From contig OX637339.1 in the NCBI GenBank assembly GCA_951799405.1, positions 11,532,001 to 11,596,000 on the forward strand: a stretch of DNA of 64,000 nucleotides, given 5' to 3'. Of the stretch, positions 54,089 to 64,000 are shown piece by piece. Made by a program: the position numbers and the translations under genes. Positions within the stretch are counted from its first letter, which is position 1. Each line of letters starts with the position of its first letter. This stretch comes from Agapetus fuscipes (Eukaryota; Arthropoda; Insecta; Trichoptera; Glossosomatidae). A model generated the notes under the pieces. It did no database searches. It was not told the origin of the DNA and worked only from the letters and a program-made list of their open reading frames with translations.

Positions 54089-54438
54089 TTAATACAAATC
54101 TTCCTTAATTAGAAAGAGAACAAACATGTTTTGAGTGAAACGTCATTGTATAACCCAGTGTGAAAAGATGCAAGAAAATATTTATGCAATATTCAGCTAG
54201 GTTAAAATGGATATATAGCATCTATTTGCGTTCAAAGAGTTTAAGTCCCTTCATGTCAATAATTGAATGTTGTGTAGTCTACCCTTTGACCTCCACATGT
54301 TTGCTTAGACTCTACTGGTTATATCTGTATGCAGCAGTTTAAATAATAATAATACCTAATAATAGATAGATAAGACAAAAATTGTATAGCGCCTTTTATG
54401 ACAGTGTGTCACTACAAAGGCGCTTGTCCAAAAATATT

Positions 54439-54733
54439 AGGATGATTTATTTGGTGAGCGCTGTTTTTGTGTGTATCACACCTCAAGAGTCCTCTGCGAG
54501 CTTGGACGTAGCTGTAGAAAGCGCCAATACTCAAGCAATACCCAGTTGCTGTAAGGCTGGATGGACCTTTAGTGACCGGTCTTTGTTAAAGTTACATATA
54601 TGATTTTTTCACCCCACGAAGAGCATATTTGAAAATATAGATGATATATTTTTTGTGCTCCGCCCAGATTCGAACCCACAACCTTTCATTTACGAGTCAG
54701 AAGTGTTAACCACTAGACTACTAACCGGTCACT
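54439..54733 (-). repeat. SINE-A full-length copy
   Basis: GGATGATTTATTTGGTGAGC through CACTAGACTACTAACCGGTC. Confidence 0.9.
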
Positions 54734-54960
54734 AAAGGTCACTTGCAGTTTATCCTGTATGGGCACTGCACAGCACTACACCGTACAGTGAATCATCGTG
54801 TTTTCTGCAGCCAGACACTGCCAGTGTGCAGGCTTCTGCTGTGAGTGACTGTACACTGTGGGAGTATAAGAAAACACACTAGGTAGGTACTTAGTTGTGT
54901 TTTTGGTAAACCAGAATAATGACAAGTCGGAACTGATAGCGAGGTCAGAGCAAGAGGTCG

Positions 54961-54989
54961 CCCACACACACACACACACACACACATGT
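54961..54989 (+). repeat. (CA)n microsatellite
   Basis: Uninterrupted CA dinucleotides, about 12 units. Confidence 0.9.
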
Positions 54990-55144
54990 ACGTGTCCTAC
55001 TCTCATGGGGTCCCGGGGTCTCCTGCTGTATCTAACTACAACATATACATACTCACTTACAACACAAATATATTCATCTTATATCTATTTTATTTAGGTA
55101 TTTTTTTTGCTTTTTTGTACAAGAAAGAGACTATTTTTAAGTTC

Positions 55145-55252
55145 TTTTGTGAAGAGGAATGCAATTCACCAGCTTATTTTTCTTGGCCAGAAACAGGTAT
55201 TAACATAATTAATTAATAATACATTACTTTATATTTTAATTAATAAATATAA
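55145..55252 (-). repeat. SINE-C tail fragment
   Basis: TTTGTGAAGAGGAATGCAAT, TTGGCCAGAAACAGGTATTA, AT-rich end. Confidence 0.75.
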
Positions 55253-55565
55253 TTCCCTGACCTGATTAATCTATAATCTTGCAGCTTAGATTATAGATAC
55301 AGATTCATAATAATTCAATAACCTGAATATAATTGTACTGTTATATTTTTAGTATTTAAGTAAAGTAAACAAAAACACCTTAGATTGAAGAATTTAAAAA
55401 GTTTCACATTTAATTTACTTACAAACTTATGATCAATTCTTGAATGCTTGTCTTACTTATGCGAACTATAGATCTAAAATCTATAGATAGGCATATTTTT
55501 GTTGCCAGAAAGGTCTAATAAGTGTGCTTCTAGACATTGGTAAAAACACCACATACACTCTAGCA

Positions 55566-55980
55566 CATGGGTCGGCAACCTGCGGCCCTTGAGGCGTCCT
55601 GGTGCGGCCCGCAAGATATTCGCCGCAACGCCCGTGCCGGAGAACTACAAATTAATTTTCAGTAAATTAAAAAATAAGAGCATTTATCAAGAAATTTCAA
55701 ATGATTAAAAGGAGTGTATCGAATAAGAACGATAAGAAGATCATAATTTGGAATATTTTGTAATTGAAAATGAACTTACAGTGAGTGAAAATGTAATCAA
55801 TGACATAAAAAACATCACAGCCAATCGATCGTTGAAACATTTAAAGAATATTTTAAAGGAGATTATTCAGAGTAGTAAAGGGGGGGGGGGGGGGGGGGGC
55901 TAGCCACTGTCCAAGTGCGGCCCGCACTAAATACCACGTAAAATATTTGCCCTTTTACAACAAAAGGTTGCCGACCCTTG
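55566..55980. mobile_element. hAT-type MITE, 415 bp
   Basis: Ends CATGGGTCGGCAACCTGCGG and inverse AGGTTGCCGACCCTTG, with the perfect 8-bp duplication CTCTAGCA (55558-55565, 55981-55988). Subterminal GTGCGGCCCGCA pairs. Contains a 20-base G run at 55880-55899. Confidence 0.9.
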
Positions 55981-56025
55981 CTCTAGCATATAAGGTGCAC
56001 TATTATATCTACTTAATTATTTTTT

Positions 56026-56095
56026 TTGTGCACAACAGATTACCCTAACTACAGTGCACCCTCACAGCTGTCAACATGCTGGGAGGAACTTTATT
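56026..56095 (+). repeat. Short repeat shared with 16855-16925
   Basis: GTGCACAACAGATTACCCTA and CAACATGCTGGGAGGAACT; a CTGGGAGGAACT scrap is also at 1040. Confidence 0.55.
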
Positions 56096-56159
56096 GCTAG
56101 TTGTAAATCTAAATAAATTACACTCAAAAATGTCTATATTAGACTTATTTATGAGCTTT

Positions 56160-56560
56160 ATAGTCCGAGTCACAAGCTGTTGCGCCACAACATCAGTACG
56201 GCTTTTTGGTACATGAAATAGATCATGTCCTCGCCCTCAGGTGTAGTCGTCAGGCACATACAACCTTTAACCCGCCAACAGTGTGGGGTTGTCAATTAAG
56301 CCGTTGGTGACCTTATGAGAGAGCACCATAAGGAACCTGTTGCGCCTCGTTTCCGGGTTTCCAAATCCAGTCTCCCGAAGTAGCTCCTCATGATCCATGA
56401 ATTGTGGATAACTTCCACACAGCCTCATGAGGTAGTGTGAGTAGTAACCTGAGAAACATTTTTTGGACTTGTTCTATCATATCTATGTACTTCCGCTGGT
56501 AGGGAGTCCAAACCTCGATAGCGTACTCTATATTATGAACTTATCATCAAAACAATATGT
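56160..56560 (-). pseudogene. Jockey/CR1-like LINE remnant
   Basis: The minus strand reads LEYAIEVWTPYQRKYIDMIE, QVQKMFLR, the Y(A)..VW.PY......IE..Q..F.R block of non-LTR reverse transcriptases, then decays through stops. Confidence 0.7.
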
Positions 56561-56564
56561 TCAG

Positions 56565-57060
56565 GTAGAGGATTTGCTCCTGGAGCATCTACGTACCGTT
56601 GTTACTTGCCTGTCACTTTGGACTTAGGCCGAGAACTAGGAAATTCATTAACGTGATTATATTTGAAAAATAGTTATTGTTGTTATTGAGTCTTGTGCAG
56701 ATCATATCATAACATTCGTTTGTTTTTAATCACAACATGTAGTTTTTCATATTAATTATGAGTAATGATCTTATATTATGACTTAAAGTTGCTGAAATCT
56801 GATCATTCTTGTAATCTATTGGTTTGAAAGTCCACTCTGTATATTCTTGATCTCTATTTGTCAGTTCTTCTATATAATGATGATGATGTAGCTCTCTTCC
56901 CATTGGGTGATCATGTGCTGTACTAGTGACCTTATGTTTTTGATCCGACAGTTGTCGTTGCACCTATCTACCTATATAGATAAGCCAGTGTATGTAAATG
57001 ACGGTTCCATGATAAAACGACATAGTGATTAATCGATACATGACAAAACGATAAATGACA
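56565..57060. other. No feature recognised
   Basis: A short stretch near 57000-57065 repeats GACGGTTCCATGATAAAACG-like words; nothing else. Confidence 0.3.
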
Positions 57061-57066
57061 AAATGA

Positions 57067-57180
57067 CACTTGCTTGAGAATTGGAGTTTTCTATAGTGAC
57101 AAACAAGCTCGCAGAAGGTTTTTGAGGTGTGTTTCTCACAAAAAAACAGCTCTCACCAAATAAATCTTCCTAATACTTTT
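57067..57180 (+). repeat. SINE-A 3' fragment
   Basis: ACTTGCTTGAGAATTGGAGT, AAGCTCGCAGAAGGTTTTTG, CTCACCAAATAAATCTTCCT. Confidence 0.75.
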
Positions 57181-57689
57181 ATTCGGTGATATTGTTTTCC
57201 TATGTGATGTACGGCAATCTGACTTTAACATCAGTGGCATTTGGTGTAGCTTATGTAACTCTAGTTTATTTTTGTCTCCCAAGCTCACAGAACTACTAGA
57301 GAGTTGTTGTCCTTGACCGAGGCAGATATTGTGGGAACCTGTGTGCGCCGCAGCTGAGATGTCTCTGTAAACAGATAGTCCACTAATTAATGTGATTCTC
57401 ACGTCAACACGGAAAAATACTAAACAGATAAACAACAGAGAGAGAGATATGCTACACTGGTACTGGGAGTTGCTGGGAATACAATATCTTATTGTTTGTG
57501 ATTGTAGATTGAAATATTTCAACAACATGTTGACACAAATATTCCTACTTACTTTACGAGCTTACCCGTGCTATGCCTAGGAAGGCTTCTAGATCCTACT
57601 GGTAGATTTTCATACTTCATCAGAATCATCCAGGACTCTGTCTTGTGCCACTTCCTTCTACGGTTCCCTTACTTCAAGAACTTCAGACT

Positions 57690-57800
57690 TTGTCTGTTCG
57701 AGTGGTCTAACACCGGAGGGCACACCATCCAAGGCATTTCTGATAATATGACAAAGCATTTTGTTCTCAAATATCTGGAGAGGTTTCTCTTGCTTCTGAG
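57690..57800. repeat. Low-copy repeat shared with 23080-23210
   Basis: GAGTGGTCTAACACCGGAGG and ACCATCCAAGGCATTTCT. Confidence 0.35.
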
Positions 57801-57804
57801 TCAG

Positions 57805-59105
57805 ACTTTAGGTTTCATATGCTGAACAATCAAAGGTTTTAACTTTAATTTTATGGAACCAGAGAGCCATTTTGAATACAATAGCCACTTTAGGCCGAAA
57901 AATGACAGATTTTCATCCCCACATTTATTCTTCACATTAATATTAGGTAACATTTCATTTTGTTCCACTATTAATAACAGTCCACTATCTTATGATCTAC
58001 ATGTCCTTGACCCTGTGTCAAAGACAATCTGTTTGTTGGTCTATTCTCTCCCCACTGCCTTACTTTTTTTTTGTTTTTTCTTCTAGTGTGATTAGCTATC
58101 ACCATGTCATTGTCATTTAGATTTTTCTCACAATGATTTATATTATGTTTCCCAAGTAGTTTCTCTTGGCCTTCCTGATCCTATGCTCTTAACCATACTA
58201 TAGATTGTTTTCATCTACATTTGAAGAGGATTTCTAACCTCCTTGACAAAAGGTGCCCTGGGCTTAAACTCTCAACAGTCGTCGGTGGATCTTACTGTAT
58301 CTATTTTAAGATAAAACATGATAGCGTCTAAACAATAATTGATGCATTTGTATTCAATCAGCTGTTTACCTGCCGCAATATTTTACTGTGTTCTAATTTC
58401 AAATAGATACGGTAAGATCTATCAACGCCTGTTGAGACTGCAGGGGCTGCTCAGCTAAAGCCTCTAAGTTTCTTACACCGACAACTCTTTGGTTATGAAG
58501 AGATGCGGAGAGAAATGAAGGACATTCGGTGGTTATGATTTCACCAAGTCCACTACATTGCAAGATGTGTTTGTTACGCATCTTACCTCCATTAGTTCTG
58601 CCTGCTCTGGGTTGCTATGTTTTCATTTCTAACATTCTAGTGATTTGTTTTGCTCCAGCGCCATTTGCTGCCATGTGTGTTTTGTAAATTGCGACTTTGC
58701 TTTTTTCTCGTCCTCCCCAGTAATGCTTGACTTGGTGCTTAGAGCTCAGATGCAAACTGTGAAGCAATCACTACCACACACACACATTTATTGATAAACG
58801 CAGCATGTGTGTAAGGGCAACGTGTGTGTGCGTATGCGTGTGATGCAACGCTTATCATCTTATAGACCTAAAACATTTTTTTTTTTTTGCCTTTATCACT
58901 ACGAGTGTTGAGAAATTCCAAATGTCAACAAACACTGATGAATGCAAAGAATTTCATCAATAATATATTGAAATACAAAACACAGTGTTGCCATTGATGC
59001 TGTATTTATATTTACTATTTGTGTCACCTTGACAGACTTCCTGTTAACAGAAATCATGCCTATCACTGCTGATATACCGAAAGTTATCACACCAAGAGTA
59101 ATAAG
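57805..59105. other. No gene recognised
   Basis: AT-rich; short CA/TG runs near 58772 and 58810-58840. No coding or transposon signal supported. Confidence 0.3.
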
Positions 59106-59119
59106 AGTAGGCAACCATA

Positions 59120-59340
59120 GGGAATGTCAAAAGTAAGTGTGGAAGGAGAAGACGGTGGAAAGAATGGATTGACAAAATAAACAATATTGGGAGCATACAG
59201 CATCAGGAAAAAAGAAGAGCATGCATGAATAGAGTGATGAATGTTGAGGAAATCAAAAAAGTGTTCTAGAGCAGAACAAAGTGGAGACACATCTGCGGAG
59301 GGACTGGTTACCCTTAGTAGAATGGCGGCTGGCTACATGT
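59120..59340 (+). pseudogene. RTE LINE 3' fragment
   Basis: GGAATGTCAAAAGTAAGTGT, GAATGGATTGACAAAATAAA, GAGCATGCATGAATAGAGTG, GTGGAGACACATCTGCGGAG; frame broken. Confidence 0.75.
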
Positions 59341-59424
59341 ACATGCACCTATAGCAAACTGGACTCAACAGTTTTTCTTTTATTCAGAGATTTAGGCCTT
59401 GTTAGCATGGAGGAAGTATTAAAT

Positions 59425-60100
59425 GGAGAGGTCCTACATGTGATTTAGTACCAATCAACATGATTCACCGTCTTTGACACCATACGCTGTTTGTAATGCT
59501 GTCTCGCTCACGACATATGAAATGCTTTTCTCATTTTCTATGTAAGCAACGCGTCTCTACTCCGTCTTCAATCTATTTACACATCACCATGGAATCACCA
59601 TGGCAACGGATTTGTTAGTGGTGTTGTTGCAAGTATGAAGATATCTGATAAATTCCGAATTCAAAAATGTTCCCACCTCATTGTGTATGGGATGATTTCC
59701 ACAAGTATCTATTACCGCGAGCATAGAAGTTACATACTTGAAGAAGCAAGTACCTATATATTTGAACATCACTAGTTCTAGAAATGGCTGTCACTTTCGC
59801 GAACAAAATATTTTGACAAACGAAAAATAAATTTTATCAACGTAATCATATAGAATAGTGATTAAAGTGAAATATTTTTCCATGTTCTGTAACACATTTA
59901 CTCTCATTTGTTGGCACGTTTAGAAAATACCCAGTTTGGCATTTGTATGTATTTTTTTTTCCAATTAGGTAACACACCTGTTCACAGTTGGAAGGTTACC
60001 GATAGACTGAATTTGGATTTTTGTGTGATGAGTGGGGTAGCGTATTTCTAATTCTCAAAGGATTGATTTCTTAGCCCATCCAGTTCTATATATCCATGCT
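59425..60100 (+). repeat. Family G repeat, uninterrupted copy
   Basis: Continuous equivalent of 19400-19500 plus 20539-21090; serves as the empty site for the solo LTR. Confidence 0.8.
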
Positions 60101-60254
60101 TGTTAGGGTATAATGTAGAGATGTAAGGCCCTGTAGCAAGAGTTATTTCTTGTTCAGAACATAAACCAAAGTCCATAACTCACTGGTTGTCAGTTTTGTT
60201 CTCAAAGAGATCTCTAAGATCTGCAAGGTGGATGTCCTGGGGGCACACTCCAAC

Positions 60255-60405
60255 AGCCTTTTCAGACACAACACATTCTACCTGGATTGTCCATAGATTA
60301 CCGGAGAAACTGTGTGAAAGCTACTAAGAAATACTACTGACTTGCGTCCCAGCGCCGGATAGAACAAACTATTGACAAACTGCGCAGAATGCATCTAGTG
60401 TGTAC
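60255..60405. mobile_element. Family F MITE copy 5
   Basis: GCCTTTTCAGACACAACACA, GATTACCGGAGAAACTGTGT, GCAGAATGCATCTAGTGTGT. Confidence 0.72.
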
Positions 60406-60409
60406 CTAA

Positions 60410-61460
60410 GTGTTCTGCATCTTTAGGCTTGTCTGAGCAATGGTTCTAGCATGGGGCTCCATATGTTGTACAGAATCAGAAGCTGTGTCCTGTAGTAACA
60501 TCAGACCTGTTAGTTCTTGGCGTTATGCCCAAAGCTTCTTCAGTGATGCAATCAATTGCAATGTTATTATTAAAACGTATATTGTTTTGAGTTGCTAAAT
60601 GTTCTATCTGGGTATTGCCGTCGAAATTTGTACCTTTTGTCTTGTGCGTGTGTCGGCTTATGATTTTCAGTTTCATAAAAACTGGTGTTGTCTACAGAAT
60701 TGTAGATTTATTAGAGTAAAATATTTTAAAAGCGTATCGAAATACAAAAAACTGCAAAAAGCATGAAGTGGCGATGTAATTAAAAAATAAAACAAAATCG
60801 CCTTTTTTCCATTCTCATACAAATTTTACATGTCGCCAATCCGTTTTTGATCCTTTGATGGCAAGATACGATCAAAATAGTCAAATGTTTATAAAGTTGA
60901 GTATTTTTTCATATAGGTACCTTAGTAAAGTATCTTTTGTTTTATGTACTAGCAACAAGAATATGTATTTATTTATACACAAAATATTAGTTGCTAATGG
61001 TTGTCTCCATTTTTGGTTCCGAAATTTTTCCTTTAGTGTGTTACCATTTTCATCGAAACTGACAAAAATCTTGCATCCGTATTTTTCGGCATATGGTAAC
61101 TCTTTGATGCAGTATGAAAAATACAAAGAAACTGATTCGCTACCTCCATTTTCTTCTGAGAGGGTCTACGTCTCAGCCGTAAACTTGTCGTGATTGTTTT
61201 GAGTGGGATTTAGCTTGGAATTATTAGGGTAAATATCGGAATCTGTTGTCAATTGTGTATTGTCTACTTAGAAACATTAGTGCTTCTTAAGATTGTGTGT
61301 TTTTATAGTCGCTGGTATTATTAATTTTCAAATAAATCAATTTTACGATTATTTTGTGCATGTTTTGTATTGACGAACGTTACCGTTACCGTTACCGCGC
61401 TACGTCACATTTGTGAGATTAAGGCATAATAATATTGGTTAAAAAATTATACTTACATAA
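60410..61460. other. No gene recognised
   Basis: The stretch 60610-60665 recurs inverted at 61545-61595 (ACACGCACAAGACAAAAGGT, ACAAATTT.GACGG), suggesting an unidentified element or an old inversion. A (GTTACC)3 run lies at 61379-61397. Confidence 0.4.
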
Positions 61461-61464
61461 AAAA

Positions 61465-61527
61465 AAACGCAACTAAGCTACACATATAGCGTAACTTCTT
61501 GCCGCGTTATCCCCGAAGGAGTCGCAA
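61465..61527 (-). repeat. SINE-B 3' tail fragment
   Basis: CGCAACTAAGCTACACATAT, TAACTTCTTGCCGCGTTATC. Confidence 0.8.
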
Positions 61528-61938
61528 AACTGAAAATCATTAGGCGACACACGCACAAGACAAAAGGTACAAATTTTGACGGTGATACCCATCTGTCACA
61601 TAATCACATTGAGCTTCTGCATGCAGATCCTGTTTACATATTGTAGGTACACTGTACAGCAGACATTACACAGTAAACGCCGAATCAGCAAATTGTCAGG
61701 TCCACTAGACGTGCTCTCTTCGAGCATACACATGCCATAAACAAAAATTGCAAGCACAGCAGCACTCTGCATGACAGCCACATGTCTTGTGACTACGCAA
61801 CCGCACCATGCCATATGCCAACATAACCTAAACATGTCAGCATAACCTCAAACATGTCATGTCACAGAATTTTAGCTCTTTTCTGAATGAGACGTGCCTA
61901 CCATTATGGGAAAACTTACATTAAATAATAATAATATT

Positions 61939-62226
61939 AGGATGATTTATTTGGTGAGCGCTGTTTTTGTGTGTATCACACCTCAAGAGCCCTCTGCGAG
62001 CTTGGTCGTCGCTGTAGAAAGCGCCAATTCTCAAGCAAGACCCAGTTGTTGTAAGGTTGGATGGACCTTTCAGTGACCGGTCTTTGGTAAAGGTGTATGA
62101 ATTTTTCAACTCAGCGAAGAGCACATTCGAAATATAAATGGTATATTTTTTGTGCTCCGCCGGGATCCGAATCCACAACCTTCCATTTACGAGTCCGAAG
62201 TGTTACCACTGGACTACGGACCGGTC
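61939..62226 (-). repeat. SINE-A full-length copy
   Basis: GGATGATTTATTTGGTGAGC through CCACTGGACTACGGACCGGT; nearly identical to the copy at 54439. Confidence 0.92.
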
Positions 62227-62229
62227 CAA

Positions 62230-62960
62230 GGGTTTTCATGGTTCCAAATTATTTTCAATGTTTCTTTTTCTGCAAAAAAATTTAGAATTTCATGTGAAGT
62301 TCTCCTCGATCCTCGAGAAAGGGTTCCTTCCTTGGCAATGTAGTCAAGCAAGTCAACCAAACATTGATAATAATGTAAGTTCTCCTGTAACGATTCATCT
62401 AACATCCAAAAGTGCAATTAATCTTGAAAGTTAATCATAATTGTAAATATAACTTAAAAATGCCATGTGACAACATAACCAAGACATGTCACGTGACAAC
62501 ATAACCTCAAACAAGAAGCAAAGCAGAGCCACAACAAGGAGTTTGCTGGAGCTGAGGTCAAGGCCTGCTCCCCACACAGATGTACCACTTAGTGAGCAGT
62601 CTGTGTGAGAGGTTGTTGTGGCTTGTGTATATTTATCCGTGATGTTATTGTTGGTTGTTGTTGTTTGCTTGGCAGACTCTGCTCCTCTGTTGTTGTTGTG
62701 TCAGCTATTTATATGGCATGTTATCACTAGCGGAGTACATGCAGCAGACTGTAGCTCACTCACTCACTCATGGCTAAATAAAGAACAGACACTGCTAGTA
62801 CTTTAAATGGGAACAATTAATGGAAAAACAATCAATTTACAAAGACAGCACGGCCTGGCGCCAGGAGGATAATATAAACCTCATTCTGTACCTACTTCAA
62901 TATCAAACAGGACTTTATTCCACAGTGAAGTCAAAAAGATGAACAGCATTATTAATGAAT
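62230..62960. other. No gene supported
   Basis: A plus frame from the ATG at 62642 (MLLLVVVVCLADSAPLLLL) looks like a signal peptide, but it is a GTT/TTG low-complexity tract, the frame ends after 54 codons and no family match is visible. Confidence 0.3.
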
Positions 62961-62964
62961 AGTT

Positions 62965-63160
62965 AATACAAAGCATCATCCTTGATTTATAGGTTCATAT
63001 AAGGCTGACCATCCATTCTGTAGTTCACTTTGCCAACGTCACCCCTGTTTCGAGAAAGGGCAGCATGGATTGCAAAGTTTATGTTCATTTTAGATTTGAA
63101 TTTTTATTTTGTAAGTGCACATGCAGCATGTGTAAGCAGGCCTTAAGTGAAGGCATATTT
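62965..63160 (+). repeat. Family D copy 21
   Basis: TTGATTTATAGGTTCATATA, GCCAACGTCACCCCTGTTTC, TTATGTTCATTTTAGATT. Confidence 0.78.
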
Positions 63161-63202
63161 CCTGTGATTGCCCATGAGGACAAAGGATATTAGACAAAGA
63201 AA

Positions 63203-63325
63203 ATTGGTGCTCTGCTAGGAATTCAACAAAGAAGCTTCTGAATCTGAGTCTATAGCGTTAACCACAACACTATACGGACCAGTCATTATCTATGATCATA
63301 GAGAGTCCTTGTGGTGCGACACTAA
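63203..63325 (-). repeat. SINE-A head fragment
   Basis: TGGTGCTCTGCTAGGAATTC, GTTAACCACAACACTATACG, GGACCAGTC. Confidence 0.65.
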
Positions 63326-63329
63326 CAGC

Positions 63330-64000
63330 ATAGGCTCTTACTTGGTATGCATCTTTCTTAGGACCAATCAGTTTAGCTTGATATGAGAAGTAATAAACAT
63401 TTAATAAAATTTATCAACAAAAAAACAGTGCCATGAAGCTCAAGGCTTGTAGGTACTGTCTGTTTCTGCTACTGCTTGTATCTATAACTGCCTGTATCTG
63501 TTTCTGTTATATTTGTGATGGGATGGCTTGCAGTTTAGCGGATGTTAAAGAAAACACATGTCACTTGTAGAGTGGTTTGACAGACAGTAATATATTTGTG
63601 CTACCAACCATACAATGTTATATAATAGGTAGTTGCCAACATGGCTGTGACAGGAGTGTCATTCTAACACCCCCACTCACTCCTGATACCCTGCCATCTA
63701 GGTTGTATCAGCTGTTACATTTTACCATTTCAAAAAACAAAAAATACACATGCATATGGAAACATTTGGATCAATAATTTGACATAAAAAATATTAATTT
63801 CAAATAAGAGTAATACATGGTTAACATAAGTGCACAATTCTAAAAACATGAAAACCATTAAGAACATAGTAGGATGATGTTTTAAAGTATAAACACATAT
63901 TTCAATTTAAACAGACATTACCTACTACAGTTGCATGGACAAAAAATAGTTTCAATAGTTATATGATTCAAGTAGAGAACAAAAAATGTATGAAGTACAA
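63330..64000. other. Window end, nothing recognised
   Basis: AT-rich, no matched repeat or coding signal. Confidence 0.3.

Noticed and set aside
57568..57825. 85-codon plus frame
   Set aside because: Part of it is a repeat shared with 23080-23210; more likely a decayed mobile sequence read on the wrong strand.
62642..62806. Signal-peptide-like frame MLLLVVVVCLAD...
   Set aside because: Arises from GTT/TTG low-complexity sequence, stops after 54 codons, and no partner exon was found.

Overview
The window is a piece of nuclear genome from an insect, most likely a moth or butterfly. The signs are AT-rich non-coding DNA, small GC-rich exons far apart with GT-AG introns, dense tRNA-derived SINEs, RTE-type LINE tails, many hAT and PIF/Harbinger miniature elements, and the recurring GTAGGTACCTAC-type words common in lepidopteran intergenic DNA. 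The order-level assignment is inference; species is not claimed. There are no operons, CRISPR arrays or bacterial features.

Two complete protein-coding genes can be assembled by joining exons by hand. The first (plus strand, 788-15147, five exons) encodes a 456-residue secreted protein built from about eight cysteine-rich repeats with a CY...[RS]GPCP.G signature, matching the insect DUF4789-type family. Its signal peptide carries six consecutive tryptophans, a short upstream ORF ends one base before its start codon, and the end of exon 3 with its splice donor has been copied into a 65-bp tandem array in intron 3. The second (minus strand, about 28568-23473, three coding exons) encodes a 72-residue secreted single-domain Kazal protease inhibitor, with a TATA box, an arthropod initiator and a poly(A) signal all at sensible distances. 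A third, weak candidate is a TATA/initiator-driven first exon near 38213-38419 on the plus strand whose gene I cannot follow. The two solid genes look unrelated in function and are both secreted products.

Nearly everything else is repeats. Region 1-15.4 kb: DUF4789 gene, whose 8.4-kb first intron holds a 275-bp hAT MITE, a 1.65-kb Harbinger-like element, SINEs, and a 1.24-kb hAT element that has itself received a SINE and an RTE tail. Region 15.4-23.4 kb: SINEs, LINE scraps, a 1.04-kb probable solo LTR inside a repeat whose uninterrupted relative lies at 59.4-60.1 kb, and a nest of fold-back elements. Region 23.4-28.6 kb: Kazal gene. Region 28.6-43.3 kb: SINEs, LINE 3' ends, MITEs, a 31-bp minisatellite. 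Region 43.7-45.1 kb: a 1.4-kb hAT element with an 8-bp duplication, containing a SINE and a perfect 312-bp palindrome. Region 50.2-52.4 kb: a 1.38-kb fold-back element inside a 67-bp-type minisatellite. Region 52.4-64 kb: scattered repeats, no gene found.

Repeat families are labelled here for convenience: SINE-A, SINE-B and SINE-C (tRNA-headed), family D (about 230 bp, about 21 copies, AGATT-type tail), and several MITE families. Their boundaries are read by eye and are good to about 5-20 bases unless target-site duplications are quoted. No search was run; family names for transposons rest on terminal sequence, target-site duplication length and visible protein motifs.
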